DNA of 64,000 bases, from positions 1,829,001-1,893,000 of the forward strand of contig NC_066589.1 in NCBI RefSeq assembly GCF_905475345.1, given 5' to 3'. The position numbers were made by a program, and so were the translations under genes. The DNA comes from Vespula vulgaris. Its lineage: Eukaryota > Arthropoda > Insecta > Hymenoptera > Vespidae. The notes below the pieces were generated by a model. The model saw only the letters and a program-made list of their open reading frames with translations. It did no database searches and was not told the DNA's origin. Positions 36,705 to 48,539 of the stretch are shown here, piece after piece (the stretch's first letter is position 1; the number at the start of each line of letters is the position of its first letter).

Positions 36705-37993
36705 GATTTAAATATTATAAAATAATTATAAAAACGTTATATTAATTTTTTACATATTTCAAAATACAATGGTCATAGATACATGTATTTTGTGCGCGCT
36801 CTTTGTGATATTTTTTATAAATAATTCTTTTGTAAGGAGTGTTTTACGTAATTTAAAAAATCAAAATTTTACTTGTTTGTTATCATAGATAAAATCTGGT
36901 CTCGTGTATCCATTATTTATAAAAAAAAAACTAAAAAATAGCTTCGAATATAAACGCAAGTTAAACCTAACATATGTTCAATAATAATGCCCTGCTTTGA
37001 TGGCGTTAGTATCGTTATCACTTGCACTTATCGGCAATTGGATGATTATTTTTATTATTTTATCATTGAATCTGAATGAAATTGATGATAAGAAAATTTG
37101 CATGTTGTTTTTTTTATTAATAGATATTTAACAACGTATGATGCATAATATGATAAAATACTTTACTATAATTTTATCGGCAGTTGTTAAGGGGATTCTC
37201 TTCTTATGTGTTTGCAAAGATTTATATCATGAATTCTCACGATAACAATTTTTGTTGGGTTTTAATGATCAAGAGCTCGATTCGAAAGATAAAGGATTTT
37301 TACACGAGATTATATTTTCAGATTTTTGAAAAAATATTATTTTTTTTGCAAAAATTATATCTAAAATTAAGTAACAAAACAAAATTTTCAAAAATTTTTT
37401 TTTAAAATCATGAAAATTCATCGAATGAATCATATTTTTAGCTGTTGTCTTTCAATTTATGAAGGCACAATTGCTCTACTTTGCGATTATTTTTTTTCAA
37501 AAAAAAAAAAAAAAAAAAAAAGTAAAGCTTTTTTAGAAATTCGAAAAAGTCATGTCCTCTCTTAAACTTTTATTTTTAAAATGAAATCTTGTTCATCAAA
37601 ATCATTCAGGAATTAAATTAAGGAACTTATTATCAGTGTAAAGCGTTATAAAATCAAAAGTGATGAACATTTTGAATATAATTTTGGAAATAAAATTAAC
37701 TTTCGTAAGACTCGTTTGATAGAATATTTAAATATATTTCAAATCGTACTTATTCAAAGAGAATAATATGAAAATACATCTATAAATAGTTATACAAGAC
37801 AAAATAAATTTATATATAAATACAATTATTAATATACTAGTCTTTTACATGATTCAAAATTTACATTATATCATTACTGTAAATCATTCATAAAAATATA
37901 TCTATGTTGCCAAGAAATTAATAAGTATAGTATCATGGTGTACATTATACAATTTTATCATATAAATAATATGAATAAATATTTCTGTTCTCT
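36705..37993. promoter_or_regulatory. DIS3L2 upstream region and Relish 3' flank
   Basis: About 1.3 kb between two minus-strand genes in tandem. The DIS3L2 promoter should lie in the left part and the Relish 3'UTR in the right part. There is a pure A run at about 37500-37521. No coding exon seen. Confidence 0.5.
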
Positions 37994-40900
37994 TTATTGA
38001 TGCCTCACAAAGTCGATGATAAATAGTGCTGCTTCAACTTCTTTGATTTCATTTAACGAATCGTGCATCTGTGTAAGTGTAATGTCACCCTGTACCTATA
38101 AAAGTAAAATAATTTTGAATAAATCATAAATAAGAGCTATATGGAGATAAAAATAATAATAGTATAACTTACATCTATATAATTTAAAAGTAATAAAGAT
38201 GGACTTAATGAGTCTTGGCACAATGATTGTAAAAGAAATTCAAGATTTAAATGTTTAGCTAATTTTTCCCAGCCTTTTGTTTTATCCAAAATTGCAGCTA
38301 ATTTCTGTTTATTTTCATTGTTCAACCAATTATTTTTTGTATCCTCATTTAATATTTCTTCTTTTATAGATGAGATTAATTTATTTTCTTCTTGTGTATT
38401 GCTATCATGTCCCATTAGAAGTTGCAAAATCTGTAAAAAATATACAGATTCAAACATGGAATTATCTTATAAATATTTATTTACATATTTTTATTAAATT
38501 TATTTACTTCTGGCTTATTAGTGGCTAAATCAAAGGATGACTGTCCAACAGTTTCATCTATATTTTCTTCTTCGGATTCTACTTCAACTTTTATGTTAAC
38601 TTCATTTATTTCTTGTTCCATCTGTTTGCAAATTATATTATTTATTACTTTAACATAGATGTCTTAAATCTTTGAAGTAAAAAGTTTATACAAAAATTAT
38701 ATATAATTCATATATATTTACATACATCATCTAAGCTTGAACTGCTATTATTTTGGATATGTGGATCTGCTCCATATTCCATTAATAATTTACATAATTC
38801 TTTTGCTCTTGTTCCAGAATATGCTACTGCAGTATGTAATGCTGTATTTCCGCTAAAATTGCTTTTGTTTATATCAATATCACTCTGTAAAAATTATGTA
38901 ATTAATGTCATTGTTTAGTAAAAATTAATAGTAATTAACTATTAAATGCATCTGATATATTATCACTAGATAAATAGCAAAATTAAATTTTGTATGTTAA
39001 TTTATTTATACATTAATCTTACATTTCTCAATAAAAATTCAACTATTTCTTTATGACCTCCTTCAACTGCTATATGTAATACAGTACGGCCGTACGATTT
39101 ATCCGTATTATTTACATTAGCTCCTGCTCGAACGAGAGAGCATACAGCATCATATGAACCTGCTTCTGCAGCAAGTTGTAAAGATGTCCATCCAAGATCA
39201 TTGTAACTTTCAATATCAATTAGTTTATTGGATAATAAAGTATCTACACATGCTCCAGCATTAGGTACTACAATAAATTTAAAAGTAAAAATTTATGTGT
39301 TTGTATCATATGTTTGTGTGTATTGTGTATATGTCTATATATATATATTTCTTATAGAACTTACTTCTTACAGCAGTATGTAATGGAGAGAAACCATGGT
39401 CATCACATATACTTGGATCTGCTCCAAGTGTTAATAATGTTTTTATAACGATTGGCTGATTTTGTAGAACAGCGTAATGCAACGGTGTCTAATTTGTGAT
39501 ACAATAGTAAAAAATTCATATAATAAAAAGAATTAGTATAAATGATAAAATAATATTTATAGTTTTCCTGAATATACGTACTTTTCCTGAACTGTTTTGT
39601 ATATTTACAAGTATTTGATATTCTGGATCAGTTCCCATAAGTATCAAAATGTATTTTACGAGATCGCGTTGACCATAACGTAAAGCTACATGCAATGGTG
39701 AATCGCCATAAGTTGATCTATCCATAAGTAACTTTTTTAATTGTTTTTTTTTATTAGGACTAATTTCTCCATTTTTATCATTTATTTCCTTTTGAACGAT
39801 ATTAATGGCTTCAAATACAATATTCTTGGCAAATATGATATCATCATCCAACTGATAAAAATGATAAAAATATATTCATATAGTAGATGATTATATAAAA
39901 TTCATATCATTATTATAATAATATAAATTGGTAAAAGACCTACTTTTTTTGTAGACGGACCATCCCATGTGAGTCCTTCTTCTTCACTATTATTTAATAG
40001 ACGCATATATACTGTAATTATAATATATTGAATGTATCGAATATTTTTTTAAATGCAGATAAATCATAAAAGATTAAATAAATATGTATTTTACAGTAAC
40101 TTACTATCCAGATCTACGCCTTGTAGAAAATTACGATATTCCGCAGATGAGCATCCTTCTAGTAATATATCTTTTAATTCTTGGCTATCATTCAATTTTG
40201 TAAATGAATCATTGTTTTGCATAGTAGATAACGATTGTGCCAATTCAATACTATTTGAACAAGATGTACGTGGTCTTTTTCTACCTATAGAAAGCAAGGA
40301 AAATAAATTAGAATTATATATTTGAGAAATATATAAATCTAATAAAAATTAAAAATAAATACCTAATATTTTGTCACTTGGCTTATATGTAAATTTAATA
40401 GGTTCTGAGCAATCATGGTCACTTGGTCGTTCTAACTGTATAAAAACTTCTTTTGAAGAGGTAATATTTATATCTTTATATGGTGGAGTGCTTAAATGTA
40501 AAATCAAATATTCTAAAGATAAATATTAATATTACTGATTTCGGATATATGAACTTATACATACCGGAATACAATAGCATATTGATGATGTACATCCAAC
40601 TCAGAAAAGCGACCATAATCAGACCAGATTTCAATATCATCTTCATTTAATTCAAAAAATTTTATTTTTATATTTTCTAAAATAAAAAATTTTAATAACT
40701 TAATATAACTTCTATGTTATTATTTGGTAGCAAAGAAAAATTTTTTATTTACTTTTTCCAACTTTTTCTACTAATATAAATACTTCTTCTCCACCTTCAC
40801 AAGAACTTGTAAATTTATCTATTCTGCAGATTTTCAATTCCCCAGTAAGAGCACTTTCTAAAAGAATAAAAATTATGCAAATAAATCACATGTATAAAAT

Positions 40901-42982
40901 GTTACACAGATATAAAAAAATAAATCACATTATTTAATAAAACACTTACTAAGATTATTAATCGGATTAGAATAAACAGGTTCTGTAAATGGAATCATAA
41001 TATTATTTCTATCCTTAATAAAAGCTTGAAAACACAGAGACACACTATTAAGATTTATTGATTTTTGGTAAATATCTGCATCAGCTTTAATCTGTGAAAA
41101 TAAATATTTATGTCACTAATGATTATTATTTATTATCAATTTTAACATTATATAGAGTATCCCAGGTTTAAAAAATCAAACTCCACTAGTATATTATATG
41201 AGTATAAATAAGAAAAAATGTTATATAAACGCAGATCCATAAATGCTTTATAAAAAAATTATACCAAAAATATGAAAACTAAGGGAACTCATTGTTAATA
41301 CTTTATAATGTAATAATAAACCAATGTTCAAAAAATCTGCTTTTTCTAAGTATGATTCCTTGTTCAAATAATCAAACGCGATGAAACAACATAAAGGTTG
41401 AATTGTCTTGCATCTTGTGATGAGTTCCATTGAATGAGTAAATTTACATCGATTTCAAAGAGATATTATTTTTTTCTTATTTTTACTTACAGAATATACC
41501 AAAAAATTATGTTCCCATGAAATTATATATACCTGTACTTCATCACGTGTTGAAAGAATTGCATTAATATTTTTTCTTTTACGTTCTTCCAGTAATTCAA
41601 ACTGAAGTTTTCGTACAAGTTCATCCTTGATATGTTTTTTTGCAGTATGTATTATACCCATTCCATGAAATCTATAAAATATTGTAAAATTTGATGAAAA
41701 ACATATGCAGCTACACAATATGATTTTACATTATCTTATATAAAATAATAAATATATAAATTATTTAATTATTATTAAATATATCAATTATTTTTAAAAT
41801 AACAAATGTTTTTTATCAACATACGCAGCAGTAAATCCATTTTCTTGAGAAACTTCTATCTCATGAGGATCATCTTGATCTTTATGTCCTGTCCTTCTGA
41901 CTAGATGATGAGCATGTGGAAGTCTTTTTTTTCTATCATCCGATGTAACCAATGTACAGCGAATTATTGCTTTATCTTGAAAATTTCTTAACTGAAATAA
42001 ATTTTAGAAAATTTTTAAATTTTAATTACAAAACGTTGAAAATTTATATTTTTTTCAATATTTATAATATTATTATTATTTTTTACAAAATTAGTTATAT
42101 TTACTTGGACAGTAGGAGCACATTTTTTATGAGCAGTCGTATTACTTGCTGCAACTAAACTTCCATGCGTTCCGATCATTTCAGATTTATAACGAAATCT
42201 AAATTTTTCTACTGGTTGCTCTGTTATGATAAGATGTGCTTCACCTTACACATTAAGACAAGAACATAAGATATGGTTCACATTAAGACAAGTTTATTAA
42301 TTATTTTATAAGATCTTTTTACTTTCATATGTTGTAATTTGATTACTTTAGAATAATAGAAAAGAAAATATACGTACCGGTATAATCATCTAATGACATA
42401 TATGTAGGCATATGTGATGATGATGATGAAATAGTAGACATAGGTGATTCAATATTAAAATTTACGTTTGAATCTATATGATTATTATAAAGACTTAATG
42501 CATTAGTAGAGCTAATGAACATTGGATCTAAATAAAAAAAGAAAACAATTTATTAGTTATTTAATATATAAATGATTTCAATGTTTATTAATGTAATATT
42601 TTTATGATTTATATTAGTCTACATAAAAAATTATTTTTCATTATATATTTAAACATAGATTGCAATCACATAATCGTTTATCAAAATATATGATACTTAA
42701 ACGAATAAATTATTATTCAGAACATTTAAATATTACATTGCTTTTAATGTTGAAAATGTCATCTATGCTTTGAGAAATACGTTTACTATTACAAATAATT
42801 TGTTATACCAAAGATCATCATTTTTAATAATTGTCTTTTTAAGATTTTAATAAAAAACAAACATAAATCTTTAAAAAAATCATTATCCAATTACCATTTC
42901 CACAAGTACCGTAATCTTGAAGATCATCAAATATTCCTTTCATCGCTGCGAAATTTTTATATTCCCGCATTTTTAAATGCAT
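37994..42982 (-). CDS. Rel: Relish, NF-kappaB p100/p105-type transcription factor
   Basis: Eighteen exons: 42895-42982, 42378-42527, 42105-42244, 41825-41991, 41533-41671, 40950-41091, 40753-40857, 40565-40676, 40363-40490, 40105-40284, 39944-40011, 39582-39851, 39365-39488, 39023-39267, 38726-38884, 38508-38621, 38173-38430, 37994-38095; 896 residues. It is the effector of the IMD immune pathway, activated by cleavage and nuclear entry of its N-terminal half. The Rel homology domain starts near residue 82 with KFRFRYKSEMIGTHGSL, the insect-Relish form of the DNA-binding loop, and runs through a dimerisation/IPT part to an NLS (GRKRPR, about 391-396). An acidic linker, about six ankyrin repeats (about 500-740; GKTPLHYAV, GFSPLHTAV, GRTVLHIAV, GNTALHTAV) and a death-like C-terminal domain (GWEKLAKHLNLEFL) follow. 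The first exon begins at an acceptor (about 43004), so the 5'UTR is spliced; Met at 42982 or 42970 could start the protein. Confidence 0.96.
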
Positions 42983-43518
42983 AAATAGAAGAAACAAATA
43001 AATCCTGAAATATACAATTTGTTCCACAAAGAGACCACCACCTTTTTAACCTTAATTCTACAAAACAACCTGACAATATATACAAATAAACGATTGCAAT
43101 CTTGTAAAGATCTCTTCAGACTGCGCTCAATGTACTCACCAAACACATATTATCGTACTAGTTCGATTCTCAACTGCGTGACAAAATAACCTTGATAAAT
43201 GTAAGGTTTTTCCCCGTAAAGTACAGATACGAAGAATTAATCGCGTGTAGAACGTGGGTTTTCACGCGCATGACAATATATTCGATACGCAATATCCAAT
43301 ATTTTGAAGGTTACAAATTTCATCTCTTTTAAAATTAAAATTGAAATCTATTAAATATTTTATAGAATTCATGTTCCTTTATTTTTGCGATTATAAACTA
43401 ACAAAATGAATTTCTCTTTGTTATGCGAAAGTAAATAAAATACTCCAAGTTATAATTCATATAACATTTATAAAAATATTTTTTCTATTGTGTAAACGAC
43501 TTAAATTGTTAATAAAGT

Positions 43519-43589
<71 letters not shown>

Positions 43590-44061
43590 CGAATCGTGTA
43601 GTTATTTGTAAATAGTGTAAAGTTCTTTTTTCCTTATAGCGCTTCGTATATATTACATCTCAAAATAAGAATCGAATTTAATAGAATACATTAATTTGTA
43701 AATAAATGTTAAACAATGATAGTATATATTCATATATTCATCTTTTCTATTATTTTTTTGTTTAAAAAATATTTTAATTTTTGTAAAATTTGTATTTCTT
43801 TTTATAGTTATGTCGATATATTACCGATAGAATACAAGCGAGTTGTAAAAAGGTGTAACAAAAAATGTTGTCGATGGATGTAGTAACACTCTCTGTAAAG
43901 ATCTCTTATATGCTTGGATCTTATAGGTGGGGATCATTATCGCAATGTTCTACGACTTATATATGGAAAAGAAGCAGTGTCAAGCAGTACATATTTTTGA
44001 TTCATTACGGTATCAACTGATTGTACGTTCGAGGTTTTATTTAACCGACATATAGTTCACT
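42983..44061. promoter_or_regulatory. Divergent upstream region of Relish and CRYL1
   Basis: About 1.1 kb head-to-head spacer. It contains the spliced Relish 5'UTR on the minus strand, a 66-bp AT repeat and two candidate kappaB-like sites (43205-43215 and 43929-43938, see findings). The CRYL1 5'UTR probably begins within 43.9-44.06 kb. Confidence 0.45.
43521..43586. repeat. (AT)n microsatellite
   Basis: About 33 uninterrupted TA dinucleotides between the Relish and CRYL1 promoters; self-complementary. Confidence 0.97.
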
Positions 44062-46645
44062 ATGTCTAACAAAAATGAAAAGATTGGTATCATCGGCAGG
44101 TAAATACATCTTGAAATTAAAATCATTTAATCTAATTGATAAGTGAATTTTTGCGAAGGTAATTTTATTTAAATTTGTATGTAAATTGGTATAAATTAGT
44201 AAATTAGTAGTAAAAAAAAAAGTAAAAGTATAAAAGTATAAAATAACACATTTACATTCGTTGTCATAATTTTTTTTTCTTTTTGTAAACTTTCGTATAT
44301 CGTGAATGATCTTTGGTAATAGAAACGAAAAACTTTTAATTCCTTCGACAGATAATCCGCGTATTGCATTTTATATAATAATTTCCAAATAAAATAACCA
44401 TATAATTTTATACTTTTTTATCGACTTGCAAGGAAAAAATTACATTACCTTGTTTACTTCCGTTTTTCTTGTTAATTGCATATAATGATTGCTATTAAAA
44501 TTCATTATTCACATTCTTTTAGCTTCCTGGTATTTTTTATATGTGTCAGTCACTATTTGAAGACAAAAGAAAATCATAAAATTAATAATTTTTTGAGAAA
44601 CCCACTAGTAATCCTTCCAAATTGAACTCTAAAAACACAATACTGAACTGTACTTTTTTAAAGATAAGATAATAAAATAGAACGACAAAATTTATGAGAA
44701 TGGTTCTTCGTTATATATATTTTATGCCTGTCGATGTTTGTGTATATATATATATAGATAAATAGTACTTATAAATATGTGAGATCTATATATGTAACTT
44801 ACAACTCTACCACGTCGCATTATATACGATATTGACAAATATTTTTAACAAATCAATTTGTTTTTATATTATGATAATATGACTTCATATTATTTTTATT
44901 ACCTTTATGATAATGTAAGCATTGAAATTTAAATTTTAGTGGTTTAATTGGCCGCAGCTGGGCCATGCTATTTGCCAGTGTGGGATATCAAGTGACAATT
45001 TACGATATTGTCCAGGAACAAATTACGAATGCTCTCGAAGACATTCAAAAGCAATTACATCGTCTGGAAAAAGACGGTCTCCTTCGTGGTTCTCTTTCTG
45101 CTGCTCAACAATTTCAGCTTATTAAGGGTATATTTAATATAATGATTTGAAAAAAAAAGAACGAAGAAAAAAGAAAATTTATTTTTAATCGATTTATCAT
45201 AAATACAAATAGTGAGATAGGAGAGAAAACTTGTTCAAACTTTAATTTTTATTTTTTGATTGTAAACACAATGATATGCTTTATCATAACATTTTTAATA
45301 AAATTTTATTGGTTTATCAAAAAGTCAATACTTTATCGAATCGAGTTACGTACTTGAACAAATTATAAATCGAGTTATATAACTGTTATAGTACTTATAC
45401 GTGTATAAAATAAGTAAAGATTAAAAAGCAGATAGATATCTGACGACATTGAGAAAAAGGAAAACATAAAAGAAATAAAGATTAAAGTTATAAGTAGTGT
45501 CGGTAAATTTTTAAAGGATGCATTTTGTTGGAAATTTGCATATGGGAAGGAAGATTTGGTTCTTTGTGAAAGTAATAAGCAATAATATTATCTCTTTAAT
45601 CGTGTCTGATTATACGTATTTAATATTATGGAGTAATGTAAAAATAATTATAAATATATCTTTCGATTCTTAGGATCATCGAATTTAACTGAAACTGTAA
45701 AAGGTGCAAAATTCATTCAAGAATGCGTACCAGAGAATTTACAGTTGAAATCGAAAGTTTATAACGATCTCGATAAGGTCATCGATGATAAAGTTATTTT
45801 ATCGTCATCCACATCGACGTTCCGTCCTTCGCTTTATAGCGAGAAATTGAAACATCGAGATCAAGTGATCGTGTCTCATCCTGTAAATAAGATTTCTTTT
45901 TTTATACAAACATCTTTTAATTGTAGTATATCTATGAAAATATTTTATGAATTTAGGTAAATCCACCGTATTACGTACCTCTGGTTGAAATAGTTCCAGC
46001 ACCATGGACTCGACCCGAAATACCAAATCAAACAAAAGCCATTATGACTGAAATTGGTCAATCACCTGTCGTTCTCAATAGAGAAATCGATGGATTTGCA
46101 TTGAATAGAATACAGTATGATCAGATTGTAATTTTAACGCTTTTCGTGTGATAAATCATATCTTTAACTCTTTTTAAACAACTTATTATTATTTAAACTA
46201 GAATTAGACAAATCGTTGTTTTATAGATATGCAATTTTAAATGAAGCATGGAGATTGGTAGCTGATGGTGTACTTAATGCAAAAGATATAGATGCAGTAA
46301 TGAGCGAAGGTCTTGGAATGAGATATGCATTTCTGGGTGCTTTCGAAGCCGCGCATCTTAATGCCGAAGGTATACATAGTGATAAAAATAAACAAATATG
46401 TACAATCAAGATGTACTCTTTTTCCAGGTATGAAGAAGTATTGCGAGGTATATAATAAATCAATTTATGATGTAAGTATGACTTTCGGACCGGTACCAAA
46501 ATTTGTCGGAGATATGGCAGATAAAATTAGTAACGAATTAAACGAGATGTGTCCTCTTGACAAGTTACAAGAACGACGTGCATGGAGAGATAAGGCGTTA
46601 ACGAAGTTATCAATCTTAAAGAAAGAGTTGAATAAAGAAAAATAA
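44062..46645 (+). CDS. CRYL1: Lambda-crystallin / L-gulonate 3-dehydrogenase
   Basis: Six exons: 44062-44099, 44940-45127, 45674-45882, 45957-46114, 46227-46369, 46428-46645; 317 residues, as in human CRYL1 (319). It is a cytosolic NAD-dependent enzyme of the 3-hydroxyacyl-CoA dehydrogenase superfamily that oxidises L-gulonate in the glucuronate-xylulose (uronate) cycle. The N-terminus is a Rossmann fold with the dinucleotide loop IGIIGSGLIGRSWA (GxGxxG at 12-17). The central domain has FIQECVPENLQLK, SSSTSTFRPS and the catalytic-histidine region VSHPVNPPYYVPLVEIVP. The C-terminal 3HCDH helical domain includes GFALNRIQYAILNEAWRL and GLGMRYAFLGAFEAAHLN. Intron positions interrupt the nucleotide loop after GS. 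Confidence 0.96.
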
Positions 46646-46914
46646 AGTTACAGTTGATACTACAATAGATATTCCACAACATACAAAGTATAAAATACTT
46701 TAATCGGAATTAAATAAACTATTGTTTTTATCATCCTATGTATATAATCGAAATATTATCTCCATATGGGAGTTTTCTTTCGCATAAATAAAGCTGGAAG
46801 TAAATTAAAATGTATTATTATTTAAAGTAGAATTAAAAATATAATGATATGTTTCAGGAATAGAATTGAAAATCTTAATTAAAATTATTATTTTATTCGT
46901 ATGTCACAGAAAGA
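46646..46914. other. Convergent 3' flanks of CRYL1 and RpL24
   Basis: Only about 270 bp separate the two stop codons. AATAAA hexamers occur for both strands, including near 46710 and 46788 on plus; transcripts may overlap. Confidence 0.5.
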
Positions 46915-47530
46915 TTAACGTTTTCCACCAACACGAGGTGCAGATTTTTGCGTCACCTTTGCAGCTTTCTGCTTAGGCATAGCCTTAGTTTTAGGAGGTG
47001 CAACAGCCTTCTTTGTTGCTTTTGCTGCTTTCTTCTGTTCTTTTGCAGCCCTAAAAGTATATACAACTATAAGTGTATATACTAATACGATACACATATA
47101 TATTAAGCAATTGATATTTTTGTATGAACCCGCAAAAACCAGACAGTGTTATAATAATGCACAATTCTGGGTGAAGCAATCCATATTTATTCTAAGACAT
47201 TCTGAAATCTAACATGATATAAAGATCTTGTCAGAGGAACAGTTGTCTATGAAGAAAAATATCTAGTAAATTTTAGTATTGGACAAATATTATATAAATA
47301 AACAGATAAATAAAGTAATACTTACTTGATTGCTTGGTCCCTCTGTGCTTTACGAATTTCTGGTTTCATATTACGTTTAGCCAAGATATCTGTAAGAGAG
47401 GCACCCACTATAGCACGTTGGAATTTTTGAGTACGCCTTGTCCTCTTCTTGGCTTGTTCTTCTTCTTGCCCCTTTTTATGCTTTCGTCTATGTAATTTAC
47501 ATGACAAATATAATATATAAAAATGTATAC

Positions 47531-47572
<42 letters not shown>

Positions 47573-48042
47573 AAAAAAAGAAATTTAAAAAATTAAATGA
47601 ACGTACCTATACAAAACGGTCCACGTAACTTTTCTAGGATTACGTCTCATTAAGTGAGCAGATTCACATTTTGAGTTGAGGAAAGTAAAAGTCTATAAAA
47701 AAAAGTAAGGTTATGTTGAAGAATAATAAATATCTTTTTTATAGAGTTATTAGTATCATATGATTACAAATAAAAAATGTATTCCAAAGTACTCGAAAAT
47801 AAATAACACTTATAAAATTAAAATAGAGTTAAATATACCTTTCCGTCAACTTTAACCATAGTTTTACCATGGCCAGGATATATTTTATATCCGCTATAAG
47901 CGCAAAGACCGATCCTAGAAAGATTTATCACATATTAATAAAAATATTGTTCTTATTATCACCAACTATATACTTTGCATAAATTTAATAGGATTGCATT
48001 AAACGTATTAGATATTCTCAAACAAGCACTAACTTACTTCAT
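46915..48042 (-). CDS. RpL24: 60S ribosomal protein L24 (eL24)
   Basis: Five exons: 48038-48042, 47839-47914, 47607-47692, 47326-47487, 46915-47050; 154 residues. It is a large-subunit protein that contributes an intersubunit bridge. The first exon carries only ATG and two bases, so splicing creates MKIGLCAYSGYKIYPGHGK, the conserved eL24 start. The zinc-ribbon-like N-terminal domain follows (FLNSKCESAHLMRRNPRKVTWT). Next is the basic middle (RKHKKGQEEE, then KRTRRTQKFQRAIVGASLTDI) and an Ala/Lys-rich tail ending GGKR. The length equals the usual animal eL24 (155-157). The last intron hosts an H/ACA snoRNA. A TOP-like start is placed just upstream of the ATG. Neighbour DDX54 is divergent. Confidence 0.98.
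47118..47253 (-). ncRNA. Intronic H/ACA box snoRNA hosted by RpL24
   Basis: Two hairpins separated by a hinge, all within the last RpL24 intron and on the coding strand. 5' hairpin: lower stem AGACA (47248-47244) with TGTCT (47199-47195); upper stem CTGACA (47234-47229) with TGTTAG (47214-47209). The H box AGAATA (47193-47188) fits ANANNA. 3' hairpin: lower stem ATGGA (47184-47180) with TTCAT (47128-47124); upper stem CCAGA (47170-47166) with TCTGG (47143-47139), extended by GTG/CAC. The ACA box is 47123-47121, three bases before the end. The distance from the top of each pocket to its box is 15 nt in both hairpins, matching the 14-16 nt rule for pseudouridine guides. Pocket strands are ACTGTTCCT and ATTTCAGAA (5' hairpin), TTGCTTCAC and TTTTTGCGGG (3' hairpin). 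The rRNA or snRNA targets are not identified here. Confidence 0.85.
47533..47568. repeat. (AT)n microsatellite in RpL24 intron 3
   Basis: About 17 TA dinucleotides in a very short intron. Confidence 0.9.
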
Positions 48043-48539
48043 TTTGAGTTTACACGAAAGGAAGTTCCTACAAAAATGGCCGAAGCTTTCATAGCATGCG
48101 GCTATTTTCACGCGAAATTTCAGGTTAACCAACCTATTAGATTTCAATAACTCGAAACATAAATAATAAAATTTAGAAAATTTGTATGTACTAATATAGC
48201 ATATTAAAATTTATAATTTTTTTTTACTTATATTTATTCAATTTTTATATGAAACAGTGTTAACTATTTAATGAATATTTAATAGGGAGTATTAATAATT
48301 GTAGATGAAGAAGTTTTACAAGGTTGTCTCTCTGACATTTAACTTCATAGCTGTTAAAAATCGTACATGTGCATTCAGAATTCTTACACATGTGACCGAT
48401 GTGAAATGATTTCTGTTTTGTTAGGTTATGTTATGCAAATTTTATATTTGTGTATTAACGATTAAAAGAAATCTTAACATTGATGTCATTAATTAATTAA
48501 TTTATTTCGATTTAAATATTTTTTAAATAAATATTCCAA
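48043..48539. promoter_or_regulatory. Divergent promoter region of RpL24 and DDX54
   Basis: Under 500 bp between start codons. On the minus strand, a pyrimidine tract CTTCCTTTC at 48064-48056 lies 14 bases before the RpL24 ATG and is a likely TOP start. Upstream of it an AAATGGC/GCCATTT motif and a CG-containing segment are seen. The pairing of a ribosomal protein gene and a ribosome-biogenesis helicase gene suggests shared control, which is inference. Confidence 0.55.
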
